DNA from: Sulfurihydrogenibium yellowstonense SS-5
Lineage (GTDB): Bacteria > Aquificota > Aquificia > Aquificales > Hydrogenothermaceae
NCBI RefSeq assembly: GCF_000173615.1
Contig: NZ_ABZS01000069.1
Coordinates: 1 to 7,966, forward strand
DNA length: 7,966 nucleotides
Direction: 5' to 3'
Shown: positions 1 through 6,743 of the stretch, in pieces
Layout of the letters: every line of letters starts with the position of its first letter
How positions within the stretch are numbered: position 1 is the first letter of the stretch
Made by a program: the position numbers and the translations under genes
The notes under the pieces: generated by a model
Seen by the model: the letters and a program-made list of their open reading frames with translations, nothing else
The model's database searches: none
What the model was told of the DNA's origin: nothing

Positions 1-849
1 GCTGCATTTTTGTCTATAAGTAATGATAAAGTTGTATCTGAAGAGATAAATGTCAGCAGTTTAGATGAAAAATCTCAAAAAGATAATACTAAGGAAAACG
101 AAGAAAATCCTTTGGAAGAGATAAAAAATATTGAAGTTGGAAATTCAAATGGTGAAATAATCTTAATAGGAGATTCTGTTTTACTTGGTGCATCAAAGTA
201 TGTTCAAGATTTTTTAAAAAATGCATACATAGATGCTAAAGTAGGAAGACAGTTTAAAGAAATTTATTCTTTATTAGAAAGCGGAAAGTTAGATAAGTAT
301 AATAAAATTGTCATTGCTCTTGGCAATAATGGTTATGTTAGTAAAAAAGATTTAGAGAGTGTGATAGAAAAACTTAAAGATAAAGAAATATATTTAATCA
401 CTGTAAAAGTTCCAAGACCATGGCAAAATCAGGTTAACAATACATTTAAGGAAATTGCATCGGAATATAAGAATGTTAAAATCATAGATTGGTATAGTTA
501 TAGCAGAGAAAAGGAAGAGTTGTTTGTAACTGATAAAGTCCATCTAAATAAAAAAGGCGCCAAATACTTTGCAGGTTTAATTGCTAAAAATTTAGGAATA
601 GAATACAAGAACTATGAACCACAACAAAAATTGGATGATAATGAAAACCATGATAAAGTTGAAGCGAAAATTAGTAATAAAGAATTTTCAGATAATAAAA
701 AATCAGATATTTCTGAAAAACTTTTATATAAAGATAAAGAGAAAAAGGGCAGAAATAATACGGAAAATATTATTCTTAAAGAGCAAAATAATTCTAATGA
801 TGAAATTGAAAATATAATCTTATCTGCTCCTGGTCAAGAAAATAATTAA
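1..849 (+). CDS. SGNH-family acyltransferase/esterase, C-terminal part (5' end outside window)
   Basis: The frame is open to the left edge, reading AAFLSISND, so the start lies outside; the TTG at 10 is not a convincing start. The 282 visible residues look like the extracytoplasmic SGNH domain found at the C-terminus of OatA-like membrane acyltransferases, which O-acetylate cell-surface glycans. Visible motifs are the nucleophile block GDSV (Ser at residue 59 of the fragment, bases 175-177), a GNNG block (residues 108-111) and the DxxHL block (Asp178, His181), giving a complete Ser-Asp-His set. The residues before the domain are a charged linker, and AAFLSI could be the end of a membrane helix (inference). 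After the domain, from about residue 200, comes a tail of some 80 residues rich in Lys, Asn, Glu and Asp with no recognisable fold. It converges with aroA and stops at TAA 847-849. The substrate cannot be told from the sequence. Confidence 0.75.
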   Translation, partial: AAFLSISNDKVVSEEINVSSLDEKSQKDNTKENEENPLEEIKNIEVGNSNGEIILIGDSVLLGASKYVQDFLKNAYIDAKVGRQFKEIYSLLESGKLDKYNKIVIALGNNGYVSKKDLESVIEKLKDKEIYLITVKVPRPWQNQVNNTFKEIASEYKNVKIIDWYSYSREKEELFVTDKVHLNKKGAKYFAGLIAKNLGIEYKNYEPQQKLDDNENHDKVEAKISNKEFSDNKKSDISEKLLYKDKEKKGRNNTENIILKEQNNSNDEIENIILSAPGQENN

Positions 850-887
850 CTAAAAAGTTAGCAATCTGATAGAGATATTATCTTGCC

Positions 888-914
888 TGTCATTCTGTAG
901 TCGGTGAAGGGTCT
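888..914 (-). repeat. REP-like hairpin repeat, copy 1 (reverse)
   Basis: It reads TGTCATTCTG...GGGTCT on the plus strand, matching the reverse complement of the family core GATYCTTCG...CTCAGRATGAC. The copy is degenerate and its outer stem is interrupted by two mismatches. It lies 107 bp left of a forward copy. Confidence 0.6.
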
Positions 915-946
915 TCGTCTTTTTACCTCTTATGTGTTAATTGTGT

Positions 947-966
947 GGGCAATTCATGAATTACCT
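947..966. repeat. Palindromic module with AATTCATGAATT core
   Basis: A perfect 12-bp palindrome at 951-962 is extended by GG/CC pairs around one mismatched position, forming a near 20-bp inverted repeat. The same module recurs at 6266-6283, in both cases between a reverse and a forward hairpin repeat. Confidence 0.65.
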
Positions 967-994
967 GTATCCACTTTCTCGCTTTTTTTTTTAA

Positions 995-1021
995 ATCCTT
1001 AGGACTAAAGTCCTCAGGATG
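995..1021 (+). repeat. REP-like hairpin repeat, copy 2 (forward)
   Basis: The stem is ATCCT-TA-GGACT, loop AA, AGTCC-TC-AGGAT. All ten pairs of the two stem segments match and are separated by a 2x2 internal mismatch. This is the best-preserved hairpin in the window. It lies in the convergent gap, where it could stall transcription, but no T tract follows on either strand. Confidence 0.75.
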
Positions 1022-1085
1022 TTGTAAAGATGAGCTTAAAGAATTTTTACAGCAGTCTCAGGGTAATACATTTTCCACTTTTGTA

Positions 1086-2381
1086 CTACTTGCTTACCTT
1101 TTCTAAGTGGTTAAAAAATTCTGGATAAGATATATAAACACAATCAGCATCTTTTATTGTAATTCCTTCTTCACTTACTAATCCAAGAATTGCAAAGCCC
1201 ATTGCTACTCTATGGTCTTTATAAGAATCTACGATTCCACCTTTTACTTTCTGTTTTCCTCTTATTATCATACCATCTGGAAGTTCTTCTGCTTCAAGCC
1301 CTAAGCGTTTAAAGTTTTCTATTACTGATTTAATTCTGTCGCTTTCTTTTACTCTAAGCTCATGGGCACCGGTTATTACTGTTTCTCCTTCTGCCTGAGT
1401 TGCAATGATTGCAAGCAGTGGAATTTCATCTATCATTGAAGGAACTTCTTTAGGCTTTACTTTTACACCTTTTAATTCATGATAGCTAACATAGATATCT
1501 GCTACTATCTCACCTGCTTCATCTCTTTTGTTTTTGTATTCTACCTTAGCCCCCATTTCTTTTAACTTTCTAAAAAATCCATCTCTTGTTGGATTTACCA
1601 AAACATCCTTTAACTCTATGTGAGACCCTGGAATAACTGATGCTGCAGCTGCAAAAAATGCCGCCGAAGATGGGTCGGCAGGTACGTTTATATGTATAGG
1701 ATTTAGCTTATCTGCTTTTTTGACAGTTACTCTATATCCGTCTTTTGTAAATTCTCTACTTACATATGCTCCCATACTGTTTAACATATTTTCTGTATGG
1801 TCTCTTGAAATTACAGGTTCTATAACTGTTGTCTCTCCTTTTGCAAAAAGTCCGGCCAAAAGAATAGCTGACTTTACCTGTGCCGACATTTTTTCATTAA
1901 AAAAATCTATTCCTGTAAGTTTTCCACCTCTTATAGAAATTGGAAGTAAATTACCATCTTTTCTTCCATCTATTTTTGCACCCATTTTAGAAAGTGGCTC
2001 TGCTACCCTTTTCATAGGTCTTTTTCTTAGACTATCATCACCTGTTAGTGCAGTAAAAAAATTAAACCCAGCCAATACTCCAAGCGTTAATCTTGTAGTT
2101 GTTCCAGAGTTTCCCATATCAAGAAAATCATCAGGTTCTTTGAGTCCATCTAAACCTTTTCCATGAATATAATAGACACCCTCTTTTTCTACTATTTCAA
2201 CCCCAAGTTTTCTGTATGCGTTTACAGTTGTAAGAGTATCACCAGCCTTCAAAAAGTTTTTTACAATAGATATACCATCTGCCAAAGAAGATAAAATTAT
2301 TGCTCTGTGTGAAATAGATTTATCTGACGGGACTCTTAAAGACCCTTCTATTCTTTTTACTTTTTTAACTGTTTTTTCCAT
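1086..2381 (-). CDS. aroA: 3-phosphoshikimate 1-carboxyvinyltransferase (EPSP synthase)
   Basis: This cytoplasmic enzyme transfers the enolpyruvyl group of PEP to shikimate-3-phosphate, the sixth step of the shikimate pathway to chorismate and aromatic amino acids. The 431 residues match the family length and cover both domains. Visible landmarks are SDKSISHR (residues 19-26, Lys21 and Arg26), GNSGTTTR (90-97), LRKRP (118-122), SAQVK (166-170), SRDHTE (192-197), NPTR (263-266), catalytic Asp318 in IDEIP, KESDR (345-349) and KDHR (388-391). The RDHTE, SAQVK and NPTR combination is the one described for class II, often glyphosate-tolerant, EPSP synthases. The ATG at 2381 lies behind AAGGAGA and overlaps the 3' end of rlmB by 17 bp, so the two genes are probably co-translated. 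It is the last gene of the cluster, ending in TAG. Confidence 0.96.
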   Translation of the reverse strand: MEKTVKKVKRIEGSLRVPSDKSISHRAIILSSLADGISIVKNFLKAGDTLTTVNAYRKLGVEIVEKEGVYYIHGKGLDGLKEPDDFLDMGNSGTTTRLTLGVLAGFNFFTALTGDDSLRKRPMKRVAEPLSKMGAKIDGRKDGNLLPISIRGGKLTGIDFFNEKMSAQVKSAILLAGLFAKGETTVIEPVISRDHTENMLNSMGAYVSREFTKDGYRVTVKKADKLNPIHINVPADPSSAAFFAAAASVIPGSHIELKDVLVNPTRDGFFRKLKEMGAKVEYKNKRDEAGEIVADIYVSYHELKGVKVKPKEVPSMIDEIPLLAIIATQAEGETVITGAHELRVKESDRIKSVIENFKRLGLEAEELPDGMIIRGKQKVKGGIVDSYKDHRVAMGFAILGLVSEEGITIKDADCVYISYPEFFNHLEKVSK

Positions 2382-3111
2382 CCTTTATTCTCCTTTTAAA
2401 TAATTCCCATAATGCTATTGACGTTGCATTTGAAACGTTTAGAGATGTTATTTTACCAACCATTGGAATAGTTGCAATAATATCCGCTTCTTCTAATATA
2501 GATTTTGAAACTCCTTTTCCTTCCGAGCCAACTACTAACGCAATCGGATATGGAAAGTCTATCTCAGCTATATTTCTTCCACCTTTTTCAACAGCAACAA
2601 CCCAACCACCCTTCTTTTTAAATTTTTCAATTACATTTCTTAAACTTCCAACTTTTGCAATCGGAAGATGAAAAACTGCCCCCGTAGATGCTTTTATTAC
2701 TACTTCATTTATAGGACTTGACCGTTCCTTAGGGATTATAACTCCACTTACTCCAAAAATTTCTGCTGTTCTTAAGATGCTTCCTACGTTTTGAGGGTCT
2801 GTAATATGGTCTAAGATTAACATAATACCCTTTTCTTTTATTGTTTTATCTATAATTTCATTTTCATCGTAATATTTTATTGGACTTACGAGTGCAACAA
2901 CACCTTGTGTTTTCTTAGTGTTTGCAAGGTCTTCAATCTTTTGCCTTGATACTCTTTGCACCTTTACTTTCTTCTCATTTGCAAGCTCTAACAACTCTCT
3001 TGGTGGATGTGAATCGTGGGCAATAAGAATTTTTTCAAGACTTCTTCCGGCTTTAAGTGCTTCTATTACTGGATTTCTTCCCCAAATTACCAAGTGGTTT
3101 TCTTTCTCCAA
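2365..3111 (-). CDS. rlmB: 23S rRNA 2'-O-methyltransferase, TrmH/SpoU family (RlmB-like)
   Basis: This SPOUT-class enzyme probably methylates the 2'-O of a guanosine in the 23S rRNA peptidyl-transferase region (Gm2251 in E. coli numbering) using SAM. From the TTG at 3111 it has 248 residues: an N-terminal substrate-binding domain with WGRNPVIEALKAG near the start, then the knotted catalytic domain. SPOUT motifs are DPQNVGSILR (105-114, with the conserved Asn and Arg), VVGSEGKGV (193-201) and IPMVGKITSLNVSNA (215-229). I prefer TTG 3111 because AGGAG (3118-3122) lies six bases upstream. The longer ATG start at 3132 has no SD and sits inside a 24-bp repeat copy. The family assignment is firm; the exact target nucleotide is inferred. 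It overlaps aroA by 17 bp. Confidence 0.92.
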   Translation of the reverse strand: MEKENHLVIWGRNPVIEALKAGRSLEKILIAHDSHPPRELLELANEKKVKVQRVSRQKIEDLANTKKTQGVVALVSPIKYYDENEIIDKTIKEKGIMLILDHITDPQNVGSILRTAEIFGVSGVIIPKERSSPINEVVIKASTGAVFHLPIAKVGSLRNVIEKFKKKGGWVVAVEKGGRNIAEIDFPYPIALVVGSEGKGVSKSILEEADIIATIPMVGKITSLNVSNATSIALWELFKRRIKDGKNS

Positions 3112-3117
3112 AACCTT

Positions 3118-3122
3118 CTCCT
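3118..3122 (-). promoter_or_regulatory. SD site deciding the rlmB start
   Basis: AGGAG on the minus strand, six bases before TTG 3111. It lies inside the longer reading frame from ATG 3132, whose own upstream sequence is only A and T rich with no SD. Confidence 0.55.
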
Positions 3123-3127
3123 GTATA

Positions 3128-3151
3128 ATCATTGATAAAATATTTTAACTT
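3128..3151. repeat. 24-bp direct repeat, copy A
   Basis: A perfect 24-bp match to 3336-3359, starting ATCATTGATAAAAT on the plus strand and containing the 12-bp palindrome TAAAATATTTTA. It abuts the right end (minus-strand sense) of the 184-bp segment and includes the alternative rlmB ATG. Confidence 0.85.
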
Positions 3152-3188
3152 AAATTGATAAGTCTGGCGAGAAGTTCAATAAAAACAT

Positions 3189-3216
3189 GAGATTCTTCGC
3201 TTCGCTCAGAATGACA
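3189..3216 (+). repeat. REP-like hairpin repeat, copy 3 (forward)
   Basis: Reads GAGATTCTTCGC...ATGACA. The stem is ATTCT-TC-GC, loop TTC, GC-TC-AGAAT, with the conserved TC/TC internal mismatch. Confidence 0.75.
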
Positions 3217-3260
3217 TATAAGGTCTTCCTTTTTCTGACGCTTATAAATTAACCTTTCTT

Positions 3261-3293
3261 TGTCATCCAGAGGCCGTAAGGTCTAAGGATCTC
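3261..3293 (-). repeat. REP-like hairpin repeat, copy 4 (reverse)
   Basis: On the minus strand it reads GAGATCCTTAG...GGATGACA. Outer arms ATCC/GGAT pair; the inner stem GACC/GGCC has one mismatch. It is opposed to copy 3, with 44 bp between them. Confidence 0.7.
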
Positions 3294-3335
3294 ATTTTTA
3301 AATTTTATAAAAAACGCTAATTTATCACCCAAGGT

Positions 3336-3359
3336 ATCATTGATAAAATATTTTAACTT
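3336..3359. repeat. 24-bp direct repeat, copy B
   Basis: Identical to 3128-3151 over 24 bp, with the sequence diverging immediately on both sides. It lies on the fmt side of the 184-bp segment. Confidence 0.85.
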
Positions 3360-3391
3360 GATTAATTTTCAGACCATCCTATTTTCTAAAT

Positions 3392-5577
<2,186 letters not shown>

Positions 5578-5595
5578 TATGATAACAACAAACTA

Positions 5596-5634
5596 GGGAT
5601 TAGGAGTTTAATCGTAAAAAAATCTCCCAATCCC
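5596..5634. repeat. 11-bp stem hairpin between rpmB and the SemiSWEET gene
   Basis: On the minus strand, GGGATTGGGAG (5634-5624) pairs with CTCCTAATCCC (5606-5596) over 11 bp, with one G-T wobble and a 17-nt loop. The T run lies in the loop rather than after the stem, so it is not a standard terminator. It could attenuate or process the transcript after rpmB, reducing expression of the following genes (inference). Confidence 0.6.
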
Positions 5635-5644
5635 AAATGTGAAA

Positions 5645-5836
5645 TCATACTGCTTTTTTAACTTTTCCAGCTTTTAAACACTTAGCACATACATAAATTC
5701 TTTTTGTAGAACCATCTTCAAGAACTACTCTAACTCTTCTAAGGTTAGGCTTCCAAGTTCTTCTTTCTGTTGTAGCTGAGTGTGCTACAGTATTTCCAAA
5801 AACAGTTTTTTTACCACATATTTGACAAATAGCCAT
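5645..5836 (-). CDS. rpmB: 50S ribosomal protein L28 (zinc-binding form)
   Basis: A component of the large ribosomal subunit. The 63-residue protein begins MAICQICGKK, includes the L28 signature GNTVAHSATTERRTWKPNL (14-32) and ends in a basic tail. It keeps two CxxC pairs (Cys4/Cys7 and Cys50/Cys53), the zinc-ribbon C+ version; C- paralogues used in zinc starvation lack these. The ATG at 5836 is preceded by a full AGGAGG at 5845-5850, eight bases away, the strongest SD in the window, fitting a highly expressed gene. It is the first gene after the 585-bp gap and has a TATAAT box upstream, so it probably heads the rpmB-SemiSWEET-obgE-fmt transcript. Confidence 0.97.
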   Translation of the reverse strand: MAICQICGKKTVFGNTVAHSATTERRTWKPNLRRVRVVLEDGSTKRIYVCAKCLKAGKVKKAV

Positions 5837-5844
5837 CTTATAAT

Positions 5845-5850
5845 CCTCCT
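5845..5850 (-). promoter_or_regulatory. Strong SD of rpmB
   Basis: AGGAGG on the minus strand, eight bases from ATG 5836. Confidence 0.85.
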
Positions 5851-5869
5851 TACAAAAATTAGAAAAAAT

Positions 5870-5898
5870 ATTATATCATATATCGATATTGTATACAT
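5870..5898 (-). promoter_or_regulatory. Probable rpmB promoter
   Basis: A perfect TATAAT lies at 5875-5870 on the minus strand, about 34 bases before the rpmB start, in an AT-rich tract. The matching -35 position (around 5893-5898, ATGTAT) is poor. The -35 side abuts the edge of the repeat array near 5899, so an insertion there may have changed the upstream half of the promoter. Confidence 0.45.
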
Positions 5899-5941
5899 CA
5901 CCTTGGGTGAGAAATTAATGTTTTTCATAGAATTTAAAAGA

Positions 5942-5972
5942 GATCCTTCGGCCTCACGGCCTCAGGATGACA
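5942..5972 (+). repeat. REP-like hairpin repeat, copy 5 (forward)
   Basis: ATCCT-TC-GGCC, loop TCAC, GGCC-TC-AGGAT. The inner stem is GGCC/GGCC where other copies have GGAC/GTCC, so both sides have changed together. Confidence 0.75.
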
Positions 5973-6016
5973 AGGAAAGGTTGAATGATAAGCACCAAAG
6001 AAAGGGTAGCCTTGTT

Positions 6017-6044
6017 TGTCATTCTGCAGCCGGCGAAAAATCTC
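6017..6044 (-). repeat. REP-like hairpin repeat, copy 6 (reverse)
   Basis: Reads TGTCATTCTGCAGCCGGCG...AATCTC on the plus strand. The outer stem ATTTT/AGAAT pairs with one wobble; the centre contains the palindrome GCCGGC. Confidence 0.7.
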
Positions 6045-6080
6045 ATGCTTTTTCTTTTCGAATAAAAAAATCAAAAATGA

Positions 6081-6109
6081 GGTCCTTCGGACTTCGTCCT
6101 CAGGGTGAT
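6081..6109 (+). repeat. REP-like hairpin repeat, copy 7 (forward)
   Basis: GTCCT-TC-GGAC, loop TTC, GTCC-TC-AGGGT. The outer arms pair with two G-T wobbles; the TC/TC mismatch is kept. Confidence 0.7.
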
Positions 6110-6121
6110 ACGAAAAGGTAA

Positions 6122-6149
6122 GCTTGCAAAAATTTTGGAACACCCTTTG
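6122..6149 (-). mobile_element. Possible solo end of an insertion element
   Basis: On the minus strand this reads AAGGGTGTTCCAAAATTTTT followed by GCAAG, resembling the general look of bacterial IS terminal repeats starting with GGGTG. The other edge of this array, near 5904, also carries GGGTG inward. No transposase and no matching long inverted repeat is present, so this is tentative. Confidence 0.2.
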
Positions 6150-6221
6150 TCGTGTATTAGTCATATCCAGTTTGGAAAAAATAGATTAATTTATTGCTTT
6201 CCGGTAAAAGCTCCTAAACAG

Positions 6222-6249
6222 TATCATTCTTAGCCGTGCGAAGAAACTT
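6222..6249 (-). repeat. REP-like hairpin repeat, copy 8 (reverse, degenerate)
   Basis: Reads TATCATTCTTAGCC...GAAGAAACTT. On the minus strand TTCT-TC-GC, loop ACG, GC-TA-AGAA can form. Confidence 0.55.
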
Positions 6250-6265
6250 TACTTATTTACCGTCA

Positions 6266-6283
6266 GGCAATTCATGAATTATC
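6266..6283. repeat. Palindromic module with AATTCATGAATT core, second copy
   Basis: The 12-bp palindrome at 6269-6280 is followed by ATCTCTACTCGCTTTCT, resembling the tail of the copy at 947-966 (ACCTGTATCCACTTTCTCGC). The outer extension is weaker here. Confidence 0.65.
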
Positions 6284-6316
6284 TCTACTCGCTTTCTAAC
6301 CTTCTTTAGTGGAGTA

Positions 6317-6346
6317 GATCCTTCGGACTAAAGTCATCAGGATGAC
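6317..6346 (+). repeat. REP-like hairpin repeat, copy 9 (forward)
   Basis: ATCCT-TC-GGACT, loop AA, AGTCA-TC-AGGAT. It is almost identical to copy 2 apart from one broken inner pair, and both follow the AATTCATGAATT module. Its minus-strand sense lies about 75 bp after the rbfA stop. Confidence 0.75.
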
Positions 6347-6421
6347 TGAAAGGGTAAAAATGTATCATCCTAAAGCCGAAAAAAGAAAACTCCATAATTG
6401 TCTTTAAAATCTATTATACAT

Positions 6422-6730
6422 TTATAAAGATATATTTAGTTCAAAAATATCTTTTTTAAACAATAGCTTCGGTGTTTTCTTGATTCTAATTCTTTTACCA
6501 AGAACGTATCTTATGTGTCCACTTTGTTTATTTAAAACTTCTAAAATTTCTTCCTCATCTTTTAAAGCAGAAATAAAAACTTGAGCTTCGCTTAAGTCTG
6601 CTGTAGTATCCACAAAACTCACTGTTATAAAATTATCCTTTGACAATGCTATCTCTTCAGATATAATTTCAGATAGCTCTTTTTTCAACATAGAATTTAC
6701 TTTTTCCATTCTGTGTGACTTTTCTCTCAT
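6422..6730 (-). CDS. rbfA: 30S ribosome-binding factor A
   Basis: A cold-shock-associated factor that binds the immature 30S subunit near the 5' end of 16S rRNA and aids its final processing. The 102 residues form a single KH-type domain: a starting helix with the typical RMEKVNSMLKKELSEII pattern (7-23), a beta strand with FITVSFVDTTADLSEAQVFIS (34-54) and the C-terminal GHIRYVLGKRIRIKKTPKLLFKKD block (70-93). It is slightly short of the common 110-130 residues because it lacks a C-terminal tail. The ATG at 6730 follows AAGGTGAG and lies 13 bp after the DUF503 gene; an internal ATG (Met8) is a less likely start. Being downstream of a DUF503 gene is typical for rbfA. Confidence 0.95.
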   Translation of the reverse strand: MREKSHRMEKVNSMLKKELSEIISEEIALSKDNFITVSFVDTTADLSEAQVFISALKDEEEILEVLNKQSGHIRYVLGKRIRIKKTPKLLFKKDIFELNISL

Positions 6731-6743
6731 TTTAACTCACCTT

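Larger units (their letters stand above)
850..1085. other. Convergent intergenic region with REP-like mosaic
   Basis: This 236-bp gap lies between the convergent SGNH gene and aroA. It holds a reverse repeat copy (888-914), the AATTCATGAATT palindrome (951-962), a run of ten T (983-992) and a forward repeat copy (995-1021). A small inverted pair TGTAAA/TTTACA follows around 1023-1051. I see no gene. There is no classical terminator (GC-rich hairpin followed by T) for either strand: the T run precedes the 995-1021 hairpin on the plus strand and would be A on the minus strand. Confidence 0.7.
3152..3335 (-). mobile_element. 184-bp REP-pair segment between direct repeats (MITE-like, putative)
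   Basis: This segment separates fmt from rlmB and is bounded by identical 24-bp repeats, as expected of an insertion with target duplication. Removing it with one repeat copy would leave roughly 51 bp between the fmt stop and the ATG of the remaining copy, a more typical operon spacing. On the minus strand it begins ACCTTGGGTGATAAATTAGC. It contains the two hairpin repeats at 3261-3293 and 3189-3216 in opposite orientation and ends CGCCAGACTTATCAATTT. Most of it aligns with 5899-6052. It encodes no protein and has no clear terminal inverted repeat. A 24-bp duplication is longer than DDE transposases usually make, so the mechanism is open. Confidence 0.5.
5899..6052 (+). repeat. Long repeat unit shared with 3335-3180 (inverted)
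   Basis: Starting ACCTTGGGTGA and ending in CTCATG plus a T run, this unit aligns almost without gaps to the minus strand of the 184-bp segment between fmt and rlmB. It shares the TTGGGTGA start, an AAATTA block, a GTTTTT/AATTTAAAA block, both hairpin repeats and a GAAAGGTT linker. No flanking direct repeat is evident at this copy. Confidence 0.7.
5837..6421. other. 585-bp non-coding region between rbfA and rpmB
   Basis: It holds the rpmB promoter and SD at the left, then five alternating hairpin repeats (5942-6346), one AATTCATGAATT palindrome and a possible mobile-element end near 6122-6149. Open frames here (for example 5780-6121 plus and 5934-6164 minus) translate the repeats and resemble no protein. 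The tract 6150-6221 and the stretch 6347-6421 after rbfA are AT-rich with nothing I can name; no clear terminator for rbfA is visible. Confidence 0.7.

Noticed and set aside
846..861. TAACT/AGTTA hairpin after the SGNH gene as a terminator
   Set aside because: Only five AT-rich pairs and no following T run; too weak.
983..1021. Terminator between the convergent genes (ten T and hairpin)
   Set aside because: The T run is on the wrong side of the hairpin for the plus strand and becomes A on the minus strand.
1720..2166. 148-codon plus-strand frame inside aroA
   Set aside because: A shadow of the strongly conserved aroA frame, with no protein-like motif.
3142..3179. Promoter for rlmB carried by the 184-bp segment (TTGAAC near 3174-3179)
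   Set aside because: The only decent -10 candidate, TAAAAT at 3142-3147, is about 26 bases away, too far for a standard promoter.
3317..3340. Tiny leader frame MIPWVIN upstream of rlmB on the minus strand
   Set aside because: It starts at the ATG of the duplicated 24-mer, has no SD, and reads straight into the repeat; likely chance.
3128..3359. CRISPR-like arrangement from the 24-bp repeat
   Set aside because: Only two copies, a 184-bp interval that is itself repetitive, and no cas genes.
5780..6164. Open frames on both strands across the rbfA-rpmB gap (5780-6121 plus, 5934-6164 minus)
   Set aside because: They translate the hairpin repeats, have no SD or family resemblance, and the plus one overlaps rpmB and its promoter.
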